A DNA stretch of 50,183 nt from Hydrogenophaga sp. (GTDB lineage: Bacteria; Pseudomonadota; Gammaproteobacteria; Burkholderiales; Burkholderiaceae_C), in NCBI RefSeq assembly GCF_030656115.1, contig NZ_JAUSOO010000043.1, forward strand, positions 1 through 50,183, in the 5' to 3' direction. Within the stretch, counting starts at the first letter, position 1; each line of letters begins with the position of its first letter. Shown one piece after another: positions 43,435 to 50,183 of this stretch. The notes beneath the pieces were generated by a model, which saw nothing but the letters and a program-made list of their open reading frames with translations, made no database searches and was not told the DNA's origin. Position numbers and translations under genes: made by a program.

Positions 43435-44406
43435 ATGAGCGAACCCCAAACCCCCTTGCTGGTGCGCGTGGTGCGCAAGCACACCGAAGCGCTGGACATC
43501 TGCAGCCTGGACCTGGTGGCCGAGCCCGGCCACACCCTGCCCGCCTTCAGCGCCGGCGCGCACCTTGACGTCGCGCTGCCCAACGGCCTGGTGCGCCAGT
43601 ACTCGCTGTGCAACCCGCCCGGCGAAACGGGCCGCTACCAGATCGCGGTGCTGCGCGATGCCGCCTCGCGCGGTGGCTCGCAGGCGGTGCACGAAGCCGT
43701 GGCCGAAGGCGCCACCCTGCGCATCAGCGCGCCGAAAAACCACTTCCCGCTCGCCACCGATGCGCCGCACCACCTGCTGCTGGCCGGCGGCATCGGCATC
43801 ACGCCGATGCTGGCCATGGCCGAGCACCTGAGCAGCCAGGGTGAGTGTTTCGAACTGCACCACTGCACGCGCTCGCGCGAACGCACGCCCTTCACGGAGC
43901 GGGTGGCGGCCTCGGCGTTCGCGCGCCATTCCCACCACCACTTCGACGACGGCGAAGCCGCACAGAAGCTCGACATCGCCGCCACGCTGCAGCGCGCGCC
44001 CGCCGGCACGCACCTCTATGTGTGCGGCCCGCAAGGCTTCATGGACGCGGTGCTCAACGCCGGGCGCGCCGCCGGCTGGCCCGAGGAGCGCCTGCACCGC
44101 GAGTACTTCGCCGCGGCGCCGGTGGACCACAGCCACGACGGCGGCTTCGAGCTGGAGATCGCCAGCAGCGGCCGCGTGATCCCGGTGCGCGCCGACCAGA
44201 GCGCGCTGGCCGCGCTGCTTGAAGCCGGCCTGGACATCCCCATGTCGTGCGAGCAGGGTGTGTGCGGCACCTGCCTGACACGCGTGAAAGCCGGCACGCC
44301 CGACCACCGCGACCAGTACCTCACGCCCGAAGAACAGGCCGCGAACGACCAGTTCCTGCCCTGCTGTTCGCGCGCCAGCAGCACACGGCTTGTTCTGGAC
44401 TTGTAA
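43435..44406 (+). CDS. vanB: Vanillate O-demethylase reductase subunit
   Basis: 323 residues, 18 bp after vanA. A class IA oxygenase reductase: flavin domain with RQYSLCNPPG (~57-66), NAD domain with LAGGIGITPML (~117-127) and YVCGPQGFM, and a C-terminal plant-type ferredoxin with CEQGVCGTC (~271-279) and a last Cys in PCCSR. It passes electrons from NAD(P)H through FMN and 2Fe-2S to VanA. All cofactor residues are present. Confidence 0.93.
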   Translation: MSEPQTPLLVRVVRKHTEALDICSLDLVAEPGHTLPAFSAGAHLDVALPNGLVRQYSLCNPPGETGRYQIAVLRDAASRGGSQAVHEAVAEGATLRISAPKNHFPLATDAPHHLLLAGGIGITPMLAMAEHLSSQGECFELHHCTRSRERTPFTERVAASAFARHSHHHFDDGEAAQKLDIAATLQRAPAGTHLYVCGPQGFMDAVLNAGRAAGWPEERLHREYFAAAPVDHSHDGGFELEIASSGRVIPVRADQSALAALLEAGLDIPMSCEQGVCGTCLTRVKAGTPDHRDQYLTPEEQAANDQFLPCCSRASSTRLVLDL

Positions 44407-44460
44407 AAGCATGCCAGCGCTAACCGGCGCGAAGTGATCCTTTCCAGAAATACCGTCGGG

Positions 44461-44523
44461 CCGGCTTTGCCGGACGACTGGTATCGCCCCCTTGAGGGGG
44501 TCGCGCGAAGCGCGGCGGGGGTG
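44461..44523. repeat. Comamonadaceae-type G/C-rich hairpin repeat between convergent genes
   Basis: CCGGC-TTT-GCCGG at 44461-44473, then CGCCCCCTTGAGGGGG and TCGCGCGAAGCGCGGCGGGG to 44523. Nested hairpins lie between the vanB and Lrp-gene stops and probably limit read-through from both sides. Confidence 0.55.
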
Positions 44524-44527
44524 TTTC

Positions 44528-44992
44528 CTATACCGGCAGCACCGTGGTCTCGAACACCTCCTTGAGGCACACAAAGGTGCGCACCTGGCGCACACCCGGC
44601 AGCGCGATCAGCTGGGCGCTGTGCATGTCGTTGAACGAGTCGATGCCCTGGATGCGCAGCTTGACGAAGTAGTCGAACTCGCCCGTCACCAGCTGCACCT
44701 CCAGGCAACCGGTGAGCTTGGCCGCGGCCTTCTCGAACGCGGCGAACGAGTCCGGCGTGGACCGGTCCAGCACCACACCAATGATCACCAGCCCCGTGTA
44801 GCCCAGCGCGCGCGGGTCGGCCAGCGCCACCGTCTTGCGGATCACCCCTGAAGCGCGCAGCCGCGCCACCCGCCGCGAACAGGCCGGCGGGCTGAGGTGG
44901 GTGCGTTCGGCCAGTTCCAGGTTGGGCAGGGAGGCGTCCTGCTGCAGCAGCTCCAACAGTTTGCGGTCGATGCGGTCGAGTGGCGTTTCCAT
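44528..44992 (-). CDS. acdR: Lrp/AsnC-family regulator, AcdR-like
   Basis: 154 residues from ATG 44992 (AAGG eight bases upstream; ATG 45007 and 45019 are in frame). The HTH (~5-55: LDRIDRKLLELLQQDASLPN, LELAERTHLSPPACSRRVAR) is followed by the RAM effector domain (EVQLVTGEFDYFVKLRI). It is divergent from the ACC deaminase gene, the arrangement known for acdR-acdS, where AcdR activates acdS in response to ACC. The symbol rests on this context. Confidence 0.85.
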   Translation of the reverse strand: METPLDRIDRKLLELLQQDASLPNLELAERTHLSPPACSRRVARLRASGVIRKTVALADPRALGYTGLVIIGVVLDRSTPDSFAAFEKAAAKLTGCLEVQLVTGEFDYFVKLRIQGIDSFNDMHSAQLIALPGVRQVRTFVCLKEVFETTVLPV

Positions 44993-45038
44993 AGCTGAAA
45001 CCTTCATTTGTTGCGTCATATAGCCATTTCACACCATC

Positions 45039-45061
45039 TATTCGTTGAAATCCATCGAATA
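45039..45061. promoter_or_regulatory. Lrp-type inverted repeat between acdR and acdS
   Basis: TATTCG-N11-CGAATA in the 243-bp divergent region, AT-rich centre. It lies 47 bp before the acdR start, a candidate AcdR box. Confidence 0.5.
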
Positions 45062-45235
45062 AGCATTCAGGGCTGCTTTTGAAGGACATGTTTGCAATTC
45101 GTAGCACCTGCTCGGTCCTACGATGAACTTCGTTTTCACCCCACCGGAGTTCGCCCCATGCCCACGTGCTTTGCCGCCATGACGCTGTACGCACCGGGGC
45201 TGCAAGCGCTCCTACACACCAGGACCATTGACGCC

Positions 45236-46273
45236 ATGACCACCACCACCCACCCCCTGAACCTGCAGAAATTCCCCCGCCACCCGCTCACCTTCGGCCC
45301 CAGCCCCATCACACCGCTCAAACGGCTGAGCGCCCACCTGGGCGGCAAGGTGCAGCTCTACGCCAAGCGCGAAGACTGCAACAGCGGCCTGGCCTTCGGC
45401 GGCAACAAGACCCGCAAGCTCGAATACCTGATCCCGGAAGCCATCGCCGGTGGCTACGACACGCTGGTGTCGATCGGCGGCATCCAGTCCAACCAGACGC
45501 GACAGGTGGCCGCCGTGGCCGCGCACCTCGGCATGAAGTGCGTGCTGGTGCAGGAGAACTGGGTCAACTACTCCGACGCCGTGTACGACCGCGTGGGCAA
45601 CATCGAGATGAGCCGAATCATGGGCGCCGACGTGCGGCTGGACGCGGCCGGTTTTGACATCGGCATCCGCCCCAGCTGGGAACAGGCCATGGACGACGTG
45701 AAGAAGGCCGGCGGCAAGCCCTTCCCCATCCCCGCCGGCTGCTCCGAGCACCCCTATGGCGGCCTGGGCTTCGTGGGTTTTGCCGAAGAGGTGCGCCAGC
45801 AGGAAGCCGAGCTGGGTTTCCGGTTCGACTACATCGTGGTCTGCTCGGTGACGGGCAGCACACAGGCCGGCATGGTGGTGGGCTTCGCGGCGGACGGCCG
45901 TGCCCGCAAAGTGATCGGCATCGACGCCTCGGCCAAGCCCGAGCAGACCCACGCGCAGATCCTGCGCATCGCGCAGAACACGGCCCAACTGGTGGAACTG
46001 AACCAGGACATCACCGCCGACGACGTGGTGCTCGACACGCGCTACGGCGGCCCCGAATACGGCCTGCCCAACGAAGGCACGCTGGAAGCCATCCGCCTGT
46101 GTGCGCGGCAGGAAGGCATGCTCACCGACCCCGTGTACGAAGGCAAGTCCATGCACGGCATGATCGACAAGGTGCGCCGCGGCGAATTCCCCGAAGGCTC
46201 GCGCGTGCTGTACGCCCACCTGGGCGGCGTGCCGGCGCTCAACGCGTACAGCTTTCTGTTCAGGAACGGCTGA
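45236..46273 (+). CDS. acdS: 1-aminocyclopropane-1-carboxylate deaminase
   Basis: 345 residues from ATG 45236, 7-8 longer than the usual 338; ATG 45158 (CGGAG upstream) would add 26 residues. The PLP enzyme splits the ethylene precursor ACC into 2-oxobutyrate and ammonia. [20 protein letters not shown], the Schiff-base Lys in [31 protein letters not shown] and [14 protein letters not shown] are highly conserved. [20 protein letters not shown] with [11 protein letters not shown] is the true AcdS version; D-cysteine desulfhydrases differ at these Glu and Leu positions. It supports nitrogen acquisition from ACC and plant-associated life. Confidence 0.94.
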   Translation: MTTTTHPLNLQKFPRHPLTFGPSPITPLKRLSAHLGGKVQLYAKREDCNSGLAFGGNKTRKLEYLIPEAIAGGYDTLVSIGGIQSNQTRQVAAVAAHLGMKCVLVQENWVNYSDAVYDRVGNIEMSRIMGADVRLDAAGFDIGIRPSWEQAMDDVKKAGGKPFPIPAGCSEHPYGGLGFVGFAEEVRQQEAELGFRFDYIVVCSVTGSTQAGMVVGFAADGRARKVIGIDASAKPEQTHAQILRIAQNTAQLVELNQDITADDVVLDTRYGGPEYGLPNEGTLEAIRLCARQEGMLTDPVYEGKSMHGMIDKVRRGEFPEGSRVLYAHLGGVPALNAYSFLFRNG

Positions 46274-46898
46274 AAGCCGCCGAGCTTGACGCGACCCCAA
46301 ACAGCGGCGCGCCGTGCCTTCACTCCCTCGCCCCTCTGGGGAGTGGGTTGGGGTGTGGGGCCAGGCCTGTCCATACGCCTCTACCTTGGATCGCATGACG
46401 TGACCTGACGGGGGTCGTGTCCAGTTCAGGTCGTCCGAGAAATAGTGATCTCCGCAGGAACGATGGCCGGTCTGAGTTGTATGGCCGACACCGGAACGCC
46501 AGTACGGAACTCCATCTTGAACGTCCGCTGCCCCCAACTGCAAACTGGTGCTCTCGACCCGTTGCTGTCATCCAGCCATTGGCCTCATAGCCGTCGCATC
46601 CCTGGTGCTTTGTCCGGCAAGACCTTTGGAATAAAACTTAAACGCTAGAGTAAACTTACAAGGTGATCGGCTGGCCTTACCAGCTATCTCGGTGAGGTGT
46701 TTCGAACTTGGTCAGATTTGTCGAATCTGTTATATCTGCTCACCGGCCTACCAGAGTGAGCCAACTGGTTGATTTCAAAAACTTTTCGGAGGCGGCGCGC
46801 ACTTTGTTTGTTGACCGCTGTTGTGAGTATTCGCTGCCTGGACAGATAAACCGCAAGTTTGACGGCGGTCCAACATGCAGTTTTTCAAGGAAACACAA
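46274..46898. other. 625-bp region without a supported gene; entry to AT-rich segment
   Basis: It starts with a copy of the dispersed palindrome (46321-46360). The part around 46405-46445 (TCGTGTCCAGTTCAGGTCGT) could be the end of a lost insertion sequence; this is a weak impression. From about 46620 the GC content falls sharply. No coding frame resembles a known family. Confidence 0.4.
46321..46360. repeat. Dispersed palindromic repeat copy
   Basis: ACTCCC-TCGCCCCTCTG-GGGAGT hairpin (46322-46344) followed by GGGTTGGGGTGTGGGG, like the copies at 5047-5081 (opposite orientation) and 48819-48853. Confidence 0.7.
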
Positions 46899-47387
46899 AT
46901 GCAGGTGAACTTTTGGATTGCACCCACAGACGTAAATTTAGTTCCGATGGAAAATGCAAGACGACTGGTCGAAGAATATTTTCACAACCCGGAAGACTTA
47001 CCTGATTTCGGTTGCGAAACAATGCGTGTTCACGTCTTCCCACGGCTTACGTACATTGACGGTTATGATGGGTATTTTCCAATGATGACCATTGGTTGCC
47101 CCAACTGTCTTGCGGCCATTCCAACTACTGAGACCTGGGCTCAAGAGTTACATGAACACTTGGTTGACGAAGAAGAACTCGATTTGGATGCTTACCGTGT
47201 CATTACTCCGTGTTGTAGTACAGACGTTTCTGCACTCCAGCTCGATTTCAAAGGTTACGGTGGATTTACTAGGTTTGCTGTTGAACTTGTTGACGTTAGC
47301 TATGAAGGTTCAGACAAGGAGCTGTTGGACAAAGCGAAGAAGATATTAGGATGCGATCTCCGCAAAATCGAGATATGGTACACGTGA
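46899..47387 (+). CDS. Hypothetical protein with Cys pairs, AT-rich gene
   Basis: 162 residues from ATG 46899, with AAGGAAA about seven bases upstream; ATG 46875 is in frame. I recognise no family. It is acidic and soluble, with a possible zinc site formed by GCPNC (~residue 68) and PCCSTD (~105). The C-terminus is mixed alpha/beta (DKELLDKAKKILGCDLRKIE). Base and codon use differ strongly from the chromosome, so it was probably acquired by transfer. Such small acidic orphan proteins are sometimes immunity proteins, but there is no toxin gene beside it. Confidence 0.7.
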   Translation: MQVNFWIAPTDVNLVPMENARRLVEEYFHNPEDLPDFGCETMRVHVFPRLTYIDGYDGYFPMMTIGCPNCLAAIPTTETWAQELHEHLVDEEELDLDAYRVITPCCSTDVSALQLDFKGYGGFTRFAVELVDVSYEGSDKELLDKAKKILGCDLRKIEIWYT

Positions 47388-47528
47388 AACCATACCCGAC
47401 CTCCGCAAGGTCTAACTTGCTAGTAAACTCGGACGATTAGCCTCTGTTGCATTAGTCGTTGAGCATCACAAACTCTAGTCGCTTCAGTACTTTGGTTTCA
47501 TAGTAAATAGGCCTGAGAAAGTCCCACA

Positions 47529-47948
47529 ATGGATGAAAAACCGCTTCCACTTTCCGAAGAATATGGACCGATCCAACGTCTCTTTGAGCATGAGTGTACT
47601 AGTGCCGTCGTGCTGACGCGGCAGAAATCTGGCAAGACAATAGATAATGCCGCTTTTACTTTTTTTAAGATTGGACGCTATTGGTTCCGTATTTTTCTAT
47701 CGAATCAAGTCATATCTTGCAGGCTGGATGACTTGTATTCTCCAAAGTATGGCTTGATCGAAGACGGTTACTCCTATAAGCGGACAGATTTGTCCCCTCT
47801 GATTCTTGCGGATACAGCTCGAATCACAGATGTATACCTCACTCAAGGTTTTAACTACACAAAGAGTGTGTTCAACTTTACACACAGTCGGTCTCTTCAG
47901 CTTCGCTACTATCAGGATAGCGGTAGAACGCTGCTTTCAATCATTTAG
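47529..47948 (+). CDS. Hypothetical protein, AT-rich gene
   Basis: 139 residues from ATG 47529, preceded by GAGAAAG. No family is recognised. It is rich in aromatic and beta-prone residues (AFTFFKIGRYWFRIFLSN, YGLIEDGYSYKRTDLS), with no signal peptide or membrane segment. It has the same unusual base composition as the preceding gene, 141 bp away on the same strand, and may form a pair with it. It ends with TAG before a non-coding stretch. Confidence 0.65.
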   Translation: MDEKPLPLSEEYGPIQRLFEHECTSAVVLTRQKSGKTIDNAAFTFFKIGRYWFRIFLSNQVISCRLDDLYSPKYGLIEDGYSYKRTDLSPLILADTARITDVYLTQGFNYTKSVFNFTHSRSLQLRYYQDSGRTLLSII

Positions 47949-48114
47949 TTGACAAAGTCATCAAAATAATATTGACCTGCTCAACAAAGGGTTGGAATCG
48001 ATGCTCCAAGGCGCGCGGCTCAGCCTTGGCGGTTGAGCGACCGCGGTTCTCCTTATGACCGTAGACTGCTCCTGGCCGAAACCGCAAGTTCGCGGTCAAG
48101 TCCGCCAGCGGTCC

Positions 48115-48153
48115 TTGGTCATGCGCCGTTCCTTCGGACCGGTGCATGACCAA
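48115..48153. repeat. Inverted repeat TTGGTCATGC / GCATGACCAA
   Basis: Perfect 10-bp arms (48115-48124, 48144-48153) with an inner competing GGTCC/GGACC pair. The following A-tract is on the wrong side for an intrinsic terminator of the minus-strand gene ending at 48182. The surrounding 47949-48181 has no gene. Confidence 0.5.
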
Positions 48154-48181
48154 AAAAATGCCTGCCGCACTGCTGACGGAA

Positions 48182-48718
48182 CTATCCAGCGTTGTACCCC
48201 GGGCAGGGCGCAAATCTCAAGGCGCGCTCAAACTGATTGATCAGCGGGATACGCTCGATCAAAAAGAACTTCAGATCGTCCGCTCCCGTCCTGGACATGA
48301 ATTCCAGCATGTTCTTGGTGGTATTCGATACCAGCGCCAGAAGTGCGGCCCTCGACTTCTCAAGGCATTCCGGCACCTGGAGCATCTCAACATCTCGCCG
48401 GATCGTCTGCATTGAGGCAATGGGTCCGACCAAAGCAGATCGATCTGCCGCAATGGCCAACTGTTCGGCATCAATCCATCGCCGATAGATCATCAGCATA
48501 GGAAGTGCTTGGGCGGGCGCCTTCTTGATCGGGTTGGGAGCAACGTAAGTACCCATGGCCGGCGCCGCAATTCCCATCCGCTGTGGATCTGTGGCTTCGC
48601 CGCAGGGAAAGTCCTGGAAAGTGATGTGTCCACTTGGCGTGGTGCATTTGAAGATTGCAAACGTTGACCCGGTGTACAGAGTGAGCACGGCCATCAACCA
48701 AATATTCCAGAGCTTCAT
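48182..48718 (-). CDS. Exported DUF4124-like protein
   Basis: 178 residues. The signal peptide is MKLWNIWLMAVLTLYTGSTF. The mature N-terminus IFKCTTPSGHITFQDFPC resembles the DUF4124 domain, a small beta module with two Cys common in beta- and gammaproteobacterial envelope proteins. The remaining helical part contains one further Cys pair (PECLEKS, APCPGYN). Function unknown, probably periplasmic. Base composition is intermediate between the AT-rich insert and the chromosome. Confidence 0.7.
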   Translation of the reverse strand: MKLWNIWLMAVLTLYTGSTFAIFKCTTPSGHITFQDFPCGEATDPQRMGIAAPAMGTYVAPNPIKKAPAQALPMLMIYRRWIDAEQLAIAADRSALVGPIASMQTIRRDVEMLQVPECLEKSRAALLALVSNTTKNMLEFMSRTGADDLKFFLIERIPLINQFERALRFAPCPGYNAG

Positions 48719-48818
48719 TGCACAGGCCTTAAAAAACAGGGGGCGCGCAGAGAGTTTACGGGAGCCTCCAATTCTCAGCGAGACCTGAGTCGTTGTTGCG
48801 TTCCTTCATATCGCGAGT

Positions 48819-48853
48819 CCCCACCCCAACCCACCCCCAGAGCGGGAGGGAGT
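48819..48853. repeat. Dispersed palindromic repeat copy
   Basis: CCCCACCCCAACCCACCCCC then AGAGCGGGAGGGAG, nearly the same as 5047-5081. It lies directly beyond the stop of the Lrp-family gene ending at 48860. Confidence 0.75.
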
Positions 48854-48859
48854 CGTTGC

Positions 48860-49327
48860 TCAGACCGCGTGCAGCGGCAGCGCCGTCTTGTAGCGCACCT
48901 GCTTGAGCGCAAAACTGGAGCGGATTTTTTCCAGCCCGGGAATCGGCGAGAGCTGCTCCAGGATGAACCGCTCCAGCGCCCCGATGTCGGCCACGGCCAC
49001 GCGCAGCAGGTAGTCGCTGTCGCCCGACATCAGGTAGCACTCCATCACCTCGTCGTGCTCGGCGATGCGGCGCTCGAACTCGGCCAGCGCGGCCTTGGAC
49101 TGCTCTTTCAGGCTGACCGAGATGAACACGTTGAGCCCGAGCCCCAAAGCCTTGGGGTCGGCCAAGGCCACATAGCGCTGGATCACGCCTTCGTTTTCCA
49201 GCGCCTTCACCCGCACCAGGCAGGGCGATGGCGAAAGATTCACCCGCCGCGCCAGCTCCACGTTGCTGAGCGATCCGTCTTCCTGCAGTTCGGACAGTAT
49301 GCGGATATCGATAGCATCCAAAGCCAT
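48860..49327 (-). CDS. Lrp/AsnC-family regulator (MdeR-like candidate)
   Basis: 155 residues from ATG 49327; the frame upstream to 49441 overlaps the divergent gene and is not expected to be translated. [46 protein letters not shown] domain: [20 protein letters not shown]. Full-length Lrp type. It is divergent from an aceE-like gene, with a perfect TTCAAAA-N5-TTTTGAA palindrome eight bases before its own start. In Pseudomonas putida the Lrp protein MdeR controls an E1 gene for 2-oxobutyrate oxidation; a similar role is inferred here. Confidence 0.9.
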   Translation of the reverse strand: MALDAIDIRILSELQEDGSLSNVELARRVNLSPSPCLVRVKALENEGVIQRYVALADPKALGLGLNVFISVSLKEQSKAALAEFERRIAEHDEVMECYLMSGDSDYLLRVAVADIGALERFILEQLSPIPGLEKIRSSFALKQVRYKTALPLHAV

Positions 49328-49334
49328 AAACACT

Positions 49335-49353
49335 TTCAAAAATTGATTTTGAA
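49335..49353. promoter_or_regulatory. Lrp-type palindrome between the Lrp gene and the E1 gene
   Basis: TTCAAAA-ATTGA-TTTTGAA, perfect 7-bp arms, AT-rich, in the 103-bp divergent region. It is a candidate binding site of the adjacent Lrp protein for autoregulation and E1 control. Confidence 0.6.
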
Positions 49354-49430
49354 GCAGTTTATGCTGTTTTACGCCAGAATGCGGCACCCACTCAAAAGCA
49401 CATGTGGTCAAAAAACCCTTACAGTAACCC

Positions 49431-50183
49431 ATGACTGACACCCGCCAAGCCCGTTATCTCAACACCCCGGAAAGCGATACCGACCCCTCCGAAACAGCGG
49501 AGTGGCGAGAAGCGTTGACCGCGTTGCTGGCCTCACAAGGGCCCGAGCGCGCACGCTTCATGCTCGACGAGATGGCGCGCCTGGCACGGGGCCAGCGCAT
49601 CGGCTGGCAACCCGAGCTGAACACGCCCTACATCAACACCATCGGGGTGGAAGACCAGCCCGCCTTTCCCGGCGACCTCGCGGTGGAAGAGCGCCTGGCC
49701 TCGCTGATGCGCTGGAACGCACTGGCCATGGTGGTGCGGGCCAACCAGGCGTACGGTGAGCTCGGTGGTCACATCGCCAGCTACGCCAGCGCGGCCGATC
49801 TGTTCGAGACCGGCTTCAACCACTTTTTCAAAGCCGGGCGCCAGGGCGATCTGGTGTTCTTCCAGCCGCACAGCGCTCCGGGTGTGTATGCGCGGGCTTT
49901 CCTGGAAGGCCGCCTGAGCGAGGCCGACCTGTTGCACTACCGCCAGGAGATCACCGCGCCGGCCAGTGGCGCGCGCGGCCTCTCCAGCTACCCGCACCCA
50001 TGGCTGATGCCGGACTTCTGGCAGTTCCCCACCGGCTCCATGGGCATCGGCCCCATCAGCTCGATCTACCACGCGCGCTTCATGCGCTACCTCACGCACC
50101 GGCAGTTGCTGAACTGTGAAGGCAGAAAAGTGTGGGGCGTGTTCGGCGACGGCGAGATGGACGAGCCCGAGAGCATGAGCGCG
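49431..50183 (+). CDS. aceE: Homodimeric pyruvate dehydrogenase E1-type subunit (aceE/mdeB-like), 5' part
   Basis: 251 codons, open to the window edge; full family length is ~890. E1 decarboxylates a 2-oxo acid with thiamine diphosphate and acylates the lipoyl group of E2. Visible conserved parts are [19 protein letters not shown] (~60-80), [85 protein letters not shown] and the start of the ThDP motif [10 protein letters not shown] at the edge. Pairing with a divergent Lrp regulator rather than with aceF/lpd suggests an MdeB-type enzyme for 2-oxobutyrate; pyruvate is the alternative. Confidence 0.88.
   Translation, partial: MTDTRQARYLNTPESDTDPSETAEWREALTALLASQGPERARFMLDEMARLARGQRIGWQPELNTPYINTIGVEDQPAFPGDLAVEERLASLMRWNALAMVVRANQAYGELGGHIASYASAADLFETGFNHFFKAGRQGDLVFFQPHSAPGVYARAFLEGRLSEADLLHYRQEITAPASGARGLSSYPHPWLMPDFWQFPTGSMGIGPISSIYHARFMRYLTHRQLLNCEGRKVWGVFGDGEMDEPESMSA

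Noticed and set aside
42331..44595. A 754-codon minus-strand frame opposite vanAB
   Set aside because: Antisense shadow without motifs; vanA and vanB are complete on the plus strand.
46405..46445. End of an IS3-type insertion sequence
   Set aside because: Only a vague resemblance over ~35 bp, with no matching second end and no transposase fragment.
48115..48153. Intrinsic terminator for the DUF4124-like gene
   Set aside because: The T-run lies before, not after, the hairpin on the minus strand.

Overview
The window is GC-rich chromosomal DNA of a betaproteobacterium, most likely a member of the Comamonadaceae near Hydrogenophaga, Acidovorax or Rhodoferax. That placement is an inference from codon use, gene content (DUF2917 protein, NDUFA9-like protein, vanAB, acdR-acdS) and Comamonadaceae-style dispersed G/C-rich palindromes. 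Genes are dense and no tRNA, rRNA, CRISPR array or complete insertion sequence was found. Two stretches have a clearly different base composition: about 24.4-27.9 kb (moderately lower GC) and about 46.4-48.2 kb (markedly AT-rich).

Left part (1-9.2 kb): the end of amn, an MscS channel, then a lipid-centred block. This block holds a PlcP/LpxH-like metallophosphoesterase, a GT4 glycosyltransferase, a histidine-rich membrane protein, a class III PLP aminotransferase, a second-type phosphatidylserine decarboxylase and an MGDG-synthase-like GT28 enzyme. PHO-box-like direct repeats (7-4-7, 11-bp period) precede three of these genes, and a weaker one lies before the aminotransferase. I read this as a phosphate-starvation membrane-lipid remodelling locus, possibly extended by an uncharacterised amino- or glycolipid pathway.

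Defence island (9.2-19.4 kb): hsdM-hsdS-rloA-rloB-(small ORF)-hipB-hipA-hsdR, all on the plus strand with short gaps or overlaps. It is a type I restriction-modification operon split by an RloAB (AbiL-like) pair and a HipBA toxin-antitoxin pair. hsdM carries an in-frame copy of the dispersed palindromic repeat.

Middle (19.4-41.7 kb): a tripartite MacAB-type efflux operon with a NodT-type outer-membrane lipoprotein; a LysR regulator tail-to-tail with a 14-TM MFS exporter, separated by a MITE-like element; a DUF2917 protein divergent from a GcvA-like LysR with a near-perfect palindrome between them; an EamA permease; 5-formyl-THF cyclo-ligase divergent from slt; an NDUFA9-like protein; a DUF302 lipoprotein divergent from a non-canonical CsoR-family repressor over a perfect 27-bp palindromic site; GST; cca; a FadL-like porin; and a TctDE-type two-component system.

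Right part (41.8-50.2 kb): a MarR regulator followed by vanAB (vanillate O-demethylase) with a clear promoter and overlapping operator. The operator shares 14 bp with the efflux-operon promoter. Next come an AcdR-like Lrp regulator divergent from acdS (ACC deaminase), a short AT-rich insert with two orphan genes, a DUF4124-like protein, and a second Lrp regulator divergent from an aceE-like E1 gene that runs off the window. ACC deaminase yields 2-oxobutyrate, and Lrp-linked homodimeric E1 enzymes (MdeB type) oxidise 2-oxobutyrate, so the right end may form one catabolic module.
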